Assembly: GCA_030642405.1 (NCBI GenBank)
Contig: DAOWNV010000061.1
Span: 1 to 11,323 of the forward strand
Length of the DNA: 11,323 bases
Source of the DNA: Desulfosarcina sp.
GTDB lineage: Bacteria > Desulfobacterota > Desulfobacteria > Desulfobacterales > Desulfosarcinaceae
Reading direction: 5' to 3'
Position 1 is the first letter of the stretch. Every line of letters begins with the position of its first letter. Shown one piece after another: positions 7,441-11,323 of this stretch. A program made the position numbers and the translations under genes. The notes beneath the pieces are model-generated. The model was not told where the DNA came from. It ran no database searches and saw only the letters and a program-made list of their open reading frames with translations.

Positions 7441-7461
7441 ATTGGTATTTGTGGAAAGTGG

Positions 7462-8034
7462 TTAATAAATAAAACCAATGGTATACCAATCTGTTTCGAA
7501 ATCCCATAGGGAGAGAAAGAACAGGACATAGTGCAGATAATAAGGCAAAGTAATACCACTGAGTTTTGCTTTTGCCCGTATCTGATACTGCTTGCCTTTT
7601 TCCAGCAACTTTAAGGGAACCACTTTAAGGCTGTCAATTTCGGTCATCAATTTTTTCGCCGTATCGAAAGACTGAACGACAACCGGACTGTTTCTGTCCC
7701 ACGACCGGGAAACGGAATACTCTTTTCTCAGGCTATTATATTTGATCGTGTGGGTAATCGTCAAATCCGCCATCTCTTTGTCGAACCACAAGCCCCGAGT
7801 TCTGTGCAAGTCTATCATAAATATAAATGAGGCCAGAACACCGCTTTTTATTGCCTCTTCCATCTCTTGGGTAAAGGCTCCCTCCACGACCAGATATACC
7901 AGCAGGTCATCCCTGGTGTTGGTAACAATAATGTTTGTTAACGTAGCACCCTTCGCAATGGCCGATCCATCCATAAAAAGAACAAGGATAGCTACCCAGA
8001 AAAGCCTTAAACCACTCTGACCGAATCGATTCAT
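7462..8034 (-). CDS. DUF4390 exported protein of unknown function
   Basis: From the ATG at 8034 the protein has 190 residues and starts with a clear Sec-type signal peptide: an Arg-containing n-region, a hydrophobic core (about 10-21) and a probable cleavage after AIA or AKG near residues 26-29. The open frame extends to another ATG at 8094, but that extension would bury the signal peptide, and neither start has a good ribosome-binding site. The mature part matches my recollection of DUF4390: IDLHRTRGLWFDKE, a tyrosine-rich stretch like LRKEYSVSRSW, an FDTAKKLMTEID segment and a C-terminal aromatic cluster (LWDFETDWYTIGF). The function of this family is not known to me. DUF4390 genes are often found just upstream of NtrY-like kinases, as here (21-bp gap), so the protein may be a periplasmic accessory to the kinase. 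That role is inferred from position only. Confidence 0.85.
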   Translation of the reverse strand: MNRFGQSGLRLFWVAILVLFMDGSAIAKGATLTNIIVTNTRDDLLVYLVVEGAFTQEMEEAIKSGVLASFIFMIDLHRTRGLWFDKEMADLTITHTIKYNSLRKEYSVSRSWDRNSPVVVQSFDTAKKLMTEIDSLKVVPLKLLEKGKQYQIRAKAKLSGITLPYYLHYVLFFLSLWDFETDWYTIGFIY

Positions 8035-8090
8035 GTTCTTGCCGTTGGATTGTTCATAATAAGAGAAGAAAAAAGCTGAACATACAAAAA

Positions 8091-8104
8091 CCATTTATAA
8101 ATGG
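8091..8104. repeat. Perfect 14-bp palindrome in the lpxC-DUF4390 gap
   Basis: CCATTTATAAATGG is a perfect inverted repeat lying 9 bp past the lpxC stop. On the transcribed (minus) strand it is followed by TTTTTG. It could form a weak AT-rich hairpin that attenuates transcription, or be a dimer-protein binding site. The short stem makes a real terminator doubtful. It also contains the rejected upstream ATG of the DUF4390 frame. Confidence 0.4.
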
Positions 8105-8113
8105 CAAGGTGTT

Positions 8114-8995
8114 TTAAGCTGGATCATGAGGACCCGGTGCCATCGTAAAGGTCTCCCACGACTCTTTTTCCTGGAAAAATTTTTCAAGAAATGCATGATT
8201 AAAGGCATGGCCGGATTTTTTTGTTACAACATGTCCCATAATCGGCATACCGATAAGAGAAAAGTCCCCTATACAATCCAACATCTTATGGCGGACGAAT
8301 TCATCCGGGAAGCGAAGTCCACCTTCGTTTAATACATGATCCCCATCAATGACGACAGCATTTTCCAATGACCCACCTCGGGCCAGGCCATACTGCTTCA
8401 TCATTTCAACTTCATTCAGAAAACCAAATGTCCTGGCTGAACTGATCTCTTTTTCAAAAGTTCCCCGTTCAATGAAAAAATCGCAGGATTGAGTGCCGAT
8501 CAGCGGGTGACTATACTCGATGGTGCAGGTGATTCTAAACTCGTCTGCAGGATAAACCGTCACGGATTTCCCGTTTTCGGCCAAGGATATGGGTTTGTTT
8601 ACTTTAAAATAACATTTCAGCCCCTCTTGATGACGGGTCCCTGCCGACCGTATAAGTTTGGCAAATGGACCGGCGGAACCATCCATGATGGGCAGTTCGT
8701 AACCGTTCACTTCAACAATCACATTATCGATGGACATACCTGCAAAACCGGCCATTAAATGCTCAACGGTGGAGACGATACAACCCTCGTCCCCAATGAC
8801 GGTGGCAAGGCTGGTGTCGACAACGTTGTTGAAGTGTGCCGTAACTCCGGGAAGTCCGGGAAGGTCGATACGGATAAACCGGATGCCGTAATTGACCGGC
8901 GCTGGTTTGAGGGTAAGGGTAACCGTTTTTCCCGAATGGACCCCAACCCCTGTACACTGCACTGGTTTTTCAATGGTTTGTTGGTAATGTTTCAA
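8114..8995 (-). CDS. lpxC: UDP-3-O-acyl-N-acetylglucosamine deacetylase
   Basis: Zinc-dependent deacetylase that removes the N-acetyl group of UDP-3-O-acyl-GlcNAc, the committed step of lipid A synthesis, in the cytosol. From the TTG at 8995 it has 293 residues, close to the family norm. Motifs in order are CTGVGVHSG near the start, STVEHLMA (first zinc His), PIMDGSAGPF, SSARTFGF, RHKMLDCIGD (second zinc His and zinc Asp, plus a second Asp) and SGHAFNH (catalytic His). An in-frame TTG at 9037 would give 307 residues. I prefer 8995 because AGGA lies 6 nt upstream of it, because the extra residues do not resemble the family, and because 9037 falls within the predicted -10 box. The gene is first in the leftward cluster, with DUF4390 following after 79 bp. 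It marks the host as a lipopolysaccharide-producing Gram-negative. Confidence 0.96.
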   Translation of the reverse strand: MKHYQQTIEKPVQCTGVGVHSGKTVTLTLKPAPVNYGIRFIRIDLPGLPGVTAHFNNVVDTSLATVIGDEGCIVSTVEHLMAGFAGMSIDNVIVEVNGYELPIMDGSAGPFAKLIRSAGTRHQEGLKCYFKVNKPISLAENGKSVTVYPADEFRITCTIEYSHPLIGTQSCDFFIERGTFEKEISSARTFGFLNEVEMMKQYGLARGGSLENAVVIDGDHVLNEGGLRFPDEFVRHKMLDCIGDFSLIGMPIMGHVVTKKSGHAFNHAFLEKFFQEKESWETFTMAPGPHDPA

Positions 8996-9016
8996 TGTAT
9001 ATCCTGAATATGTTCG

Positions 9017-9073
9017 ACCACTAAACTCTTTTTGCAATCTTATTCATCCGAATCTCTTTTGACAACCACTAAA
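9017..9073. repeat. Paired 9-bp direct repeat flanking the lpxC promoter
   Basis: ACCACTAAA occurs at 9017-9025 and 9065-9073 (TTTAGTGGT on the minus strand, each followed after one base by G). One copy touches the -35 box of the predicted lpxC promoter and the other lies in the predicted 5' leader, 48 bp apart. The placement could suit a regulator binding two sites, but nine bases in AT-rich DNA can also repeat by chance. Confidence 0.3.
9037..9065 (-). promoter_or_regulatory. Predicted sigma-70-type promoter for the lpxC cluster
   Basis: On the minus strand, a -35 box TTGTCA (9060-9065, five of six consensus bases) is followed by a 17-nt spacer and a -10 box TAAGAT (9037-9042, four of six). 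Transcription would begin near 9030 and give a leader of about 35 nt to the lpxC TTG at 8995. There is no obvious competing promoter in the short gaps of the downstream cluster. Confidence 0.55.
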
Positions 9074-9104
9074 TGTCGTTCATTTTGTATTTTCAATAAA
9101 ACCG

Positions 9105-9156
9105 TTGTTCTTGTCATTAGTAGTTGATATAGTTTTCGTTTGTTGTGTTCTATAAA
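9105..9156 (+). promoter_or_regulatory. Possible promoter region for comM
   Basis: Two weak candidates. TTGTTC (9105-9110) is spaced 17 nt from TATAGT (9128-9133). A good -10-like TATAAA (9151-9156) has no matching -35 at the right distance; TTGATA (9124-9129) is 21 nt away, too far. Either would give a short leader to the strong AGGAGG at 9175-9180. The gap 8996-9185 also holds the leftward lpxC promoter. Confidence 0.3.
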
Positions 9157-9185
9157 AAAAACCTTCCGTATGTTAGGAGGCCGAC

Positions 9186-10721
9186 TTGCTTGCGAGAATC
9201 CTGAGCAGCGCTGTTATCGGTATTGATGCGTACCTTGTTGAAGTTGAAGTAGATATCGCGCAGGGATTGCCAACCTACACCACCGTGGGCCTGCCGGAAG
9301 CTGCGGTAAAAGAGAGCCGGGAGCGGGTTAAATCAGCTATCAGCAACTCAGGTTATACCTTTCCGTCAGACAGAATAACTGTAAATCTCGCTCCTGCCGA
9401 TATAAAAAAAACGGGAACCGGTTTTGATCTGCCCATTGCATTGGGAATCCTCTCCGCTACCGGGATCCTTCCTGAACCCGCCATTGCCGACTATCTGTTT
9501 CTCGGCGAACTATCCCTGGACGGCCGTGTCAAGCCGGTAAACGGGTCTCTGCCCATGGCCATTGAAGCCCAAAAAAAAGGATACCGGGGTATCATTGTTC
9601 CCATGGATAACGGCAAAGAGGCGTCAGTCGTGTCGAGCCTGGCCGTTTACCCTGTACGAACATTGGGAGACGCAGTTGATTTTCTAAGGGGATTCAAATC
9701 TATTCTTCCCCAAAAGACCGATCCATCCGCCTTCTTTGATCAGCAGGATCACAGCGCCATCAATTTTTCCGAGGTCATGGGGCAAGAAGATGCCAAACGT
9801 GCATTGGAAATCGCTGCAGCAGGTGGGCACAATATCGCCATGGTTGGCCCTCCGGGATCCGGCAAGACTATGTTGGCTAGACGGATCTCAACCATTTTAC
9901 CGCCATTGACATTTGAAGAGGCCATTGAAACCACCAAAATTTTCAGTGTCGTCGGCATGTTGAATCGAAATCAACCACTTATTACCCGCCGCCCTTATCG
10001 ATCCCCCCACCACACCATCTCGGATGCGGGGTTGATAGGTGGTGGCCATATTCCCCGACCAGGGGAGGTAAGCCTGGCTCACAATGGTGTTCTTTTTTTA
10101 GATGAGCTGCCGGAGTATAAAAAAAATGTGCTGGAAGTCCTCCGCCAGCCTCTGGAAGATCTTCAGGTAACCATCTCACGGGCGGCATCTACATTGACCT
10201 ATCCGGCTAGCTTCATGCTGATCGCCGCCATGAATCCCTGCCCATGCGGTTATTTTACTGATCCGCGTCATGCGTGTCGGTGCACATCGCATCAGATTCA
10301 CCGGTATCGATCAAAAATTTCAGGTCCGTTGCTGGATCGAATCGATATTCATGTGGAGGTACCCGCAGTCCCCCATAAAGATTTGATGATGAACAGTCAA
10401 TCCGAACCCTCAGAGGCAATACGTAAGCGGGTAGTAGCCGCAAGGCTGTTACAGAACCAACGGCTCAAACGAACAAAAATATACAACAACGCACAGATGG
10501 CCAACCGCCACATCAAGGTTCATTGTCGCATCGATAATGATACCAATCGTGTTTTGGAATCGGCTATTGACCGTTTAGGGTTGTCGGCCAGGGCGTACAA
10601 CCGGATTCTAAAAATTTCCAGAACGATTGCCGACTTGGAGGCAAAAACCAACATTCAGATTCATCATGTCACCGAGGCAATCCAATACAGGACGCTGGAT
10701 CGATCCATGCGAACCAATTAG
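9186..10721 (+). CDS. comM: ComM/YifB-family AAA+ ATPase (Mg chelatase-like)
   Basis: A 511-residue protein of the YifB/ComM family, the usual length. ComM is a hexameric helicase that helps integrate single-stranded DNA by branch migration during natural transformation. It is also widespread in bacteria not known to be competent, so competence should not be assumed. The start is TTG at 9186, with AGGAGG 5 nt upstream. An N-terminal Lon-like ChlI domain covers about 1-170 (VGLPEAAVKESRERVKSA, NLAPADIKKTGTGFDLPIA). The AAA+ core has Walker A GPPGSGKT (221-228), the HHTIS segment, Walker B GVLFLDELPE (301-310), a cysteine cluster NPCPCG...CRC (351-366) and the arginine-finger region SGPLLDRID. 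A C-terminal helical lid has GLSARAYNRILKISRTIADL. It diverges from lpxC, and the solute-binding protein follows after 20 bp. Confidence 0.96.
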   Translation: MLARILSSAVIGIDAYLVEVEVDIAQGLPTYTTVGLPEAAVKESRERVKSAISNSGYTFPSDRITVNLAPADIKKTGTGFDLPIALGILSATGILPEPAIADYLFLGELSLDGRVKPVNGSLPMAIEAQKKGYRGIIVPMDNGKEASVVSSLAVYPVRTLGDAVDFLRGFKSILPQKTDPSAFFDQQDHSAINFSEVMGQEDAKRALEIAAAGGHNIAMVGPPGSGKTMLARRISTILPPLTFEEAIETTKIFSVVGMLNRNQPLITRRPYRSPHHTISDAGLIGGGHIPRPGEVSLAHNGVLFLDELPEYKKNVLEVLRQPLEDLQVTISRAASTLTYPASFMLIAAMNPCPCGYFTDPRHACRCTSHQIHRYRSKISGPLLDRIDIHVEVPAVPHKDLMMNSQSEPSEAIRKRVVAARLLQNQRLKRTKIYNNAQMANRHIKVHCRIDNDTNRVLESAIDRLGLSARAYNRILKISRTIADLEAKTNIQIHHVTEAIQYRTLDRSMRTN

Positions 10722-10741
10722 TTGTCAGCGAGCATAATACC

Positions 10742-11323
10742 ATGGAAACACTCTTTCGAATATTGTCGACACTTCTCTTACTGATGGGGATTGCCACCTT
10801 TGCCTCCGCCGATAATTTACTATCTCCTGATTCTGTTTTCGGTAATCATCCTAAGGTTCTGCGTTTTGGGGTTCATGTAAGTGAAATCGGCAACTTCGAT
10901 CCACATTTGGCTGCCGGTTCCCAGGACCGTGCCGTGGCAGATATGTTATTTAACGGACTTTTGCGTTATGAGCCGGGAAATGCTCCCAGATTAGAACCTG
11001 ATCTTGCGGCAAGCATCCCCGAATTTGAATTAATCGGCGGCAAACAAATATGGACGGTCAGGCTGCGCAAGGGAGTGATGTTTCATTCCGGCCCAAAGAC
11101 CCCGGCATATGAACTCACAGCAGAGGATGTCGTCTTTTCTTTTCGCAAATCGGCAGATAAAAATTACAGTTCCTATGCCGGTGCATATGACGGCATGCGT
11201 TTTGTGTCGATAGATCGATATACGATTTCCATTTTTGTTGACAAACCGGTTTCCTCAATTCTCTTTTTGCCCAAACTGACCAACTACGCGGGAGGTTTTA
11301 TTGTCAGCAAACGGGCCATCGAA
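10742..11323 (+). CDS. Family 5 extracellular solute-binding protein (partial, 3' end beyond window)
   Basis: The first 194 codons of a gene that continues past the right edge. The ATG at 10742 opens a clear signal peptide: hydrophobic about 7-20, probable cleavage after A-S-A at residue 23. There is no lipobox cysteine, so the product should be periplasmic. The mature part matches the peptide/nickel-type solute-binding family (SBP_bac_5): NFDPHLAAGSQDRAVADMLFNGLL, a LEPDLAASIPE segment, WTVRLRKGVMFHSG, then LTAEDVVFSFRKS. These proteins usually deliver peptides, metals or related solutes to an ABC importer; the substrate cannot be told from this part. Full-length members have about 500-600 residues, so only roughly a third is visible. 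The ribosome-binding site is poor, and the gene begins 20 bp after comM, so it may be translated from the same transcript. Permease genes, if any, would lie beyond the window. Confidence 0.88.
   Translation, partial: METLFRILSTLLLLMGIATFASADNLLSPDSVFGNHPKVLRFGVHVSEIGNFDPHLAAGSQDRAVADMLFNGLLRYEPGNAPRLEPDLAASIPEFELIGGKQIWTVRLRKGVMFHSGPKTPAYELTAEDVVFSFRKSADKNYSSYAGAYDGMRFVSIDRYTISIFVDKPVSSILFLPKLTNYAGGFIVSKRAIE

Noticed and set aside
1..11323. CRISPR array, insertion sequence, prophage, tRNA or rRNA genes
   Set aside because: No spaced repeat array, transposase-like protein, terminal inverted repeats or cloverleaf-like sequence was seen; the genes are mostly core functions in a compact arrangement.

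Overview
The window looks like chromosomal DNA from a Gram-negative, anaerobe-type bacterium, most plausibly a deltaproteobacterium of the Desulfobacterales kind. The evidence is lpxC (lipid A synthesis), outer-membrane-type lipoprotein and secretion signals, acetate kinase, and an NtrY/NtrX-like two-component pair next to a DUF4390 gene, rsmD and coaD. The lineage is an inference from gene content and protein style; there is no rRNA or other decisive marker here.

Layout. Nine genes lie on the minus strand and read leftward from about 9.0 kb to the left edge: lpxC, a DUF4390 exported protein, an NtrY-like membrane histidine kinase, an NtrX-like sigma-54-type response regulator, rsmD, coaD, a LysR-family regulator, ackA and a small lipoprotein. 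Gaps from lpxC to the LysR gene are short (79 bp or less, with one 10-bp overlap). The first seven genes could therefore be one transcript from a promoter at 9037-9065. A 197-bp gap separates the LysR gene from ackA and carries a (CAT)8(CAC)3 trinucleotide repeat. Two genes point rightward from the divergent region at 8996-9185: a ComM/YifB-type AAA+ ATPase and, 20 bp later, the first 194 codons of a family 5 extracellular solute-binding protein that runs off the right edge. No gap exceeds 200 bp. I see no tRNA, rRNA, CRISPR array, insertion sequence or phage gene.

How the genes may work together. lpxC makes the committed step of lipid A synthesis. The kinase has four predicted membrane segments and a large extracytoplasmic loop, and it sits between lpxC/DUF4390 and its response regulator. 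An envelope-sensing role is a reasonable but untested inference. rsmD and coaD are housekeeping passengers (16S rRNA methylation and coenzyme A synthesis). ackA links acetyl phosphate with acetate and ATP.

Most of the window is ordinary. The points most worth a second look are: (1) the response regulator has GAVSGS where sigma-54 activators have GAFTGA, and its C-terminal Fis-type helix-turn-helix looks shortened; (2) the small lipoprotein resembles the N-terminal lead-in of phospholipase D-family lipoproteins but ends before any PLD domain; (3) the trinucleotide repeat on the ackA leader reads as eleven consecutive start codons.
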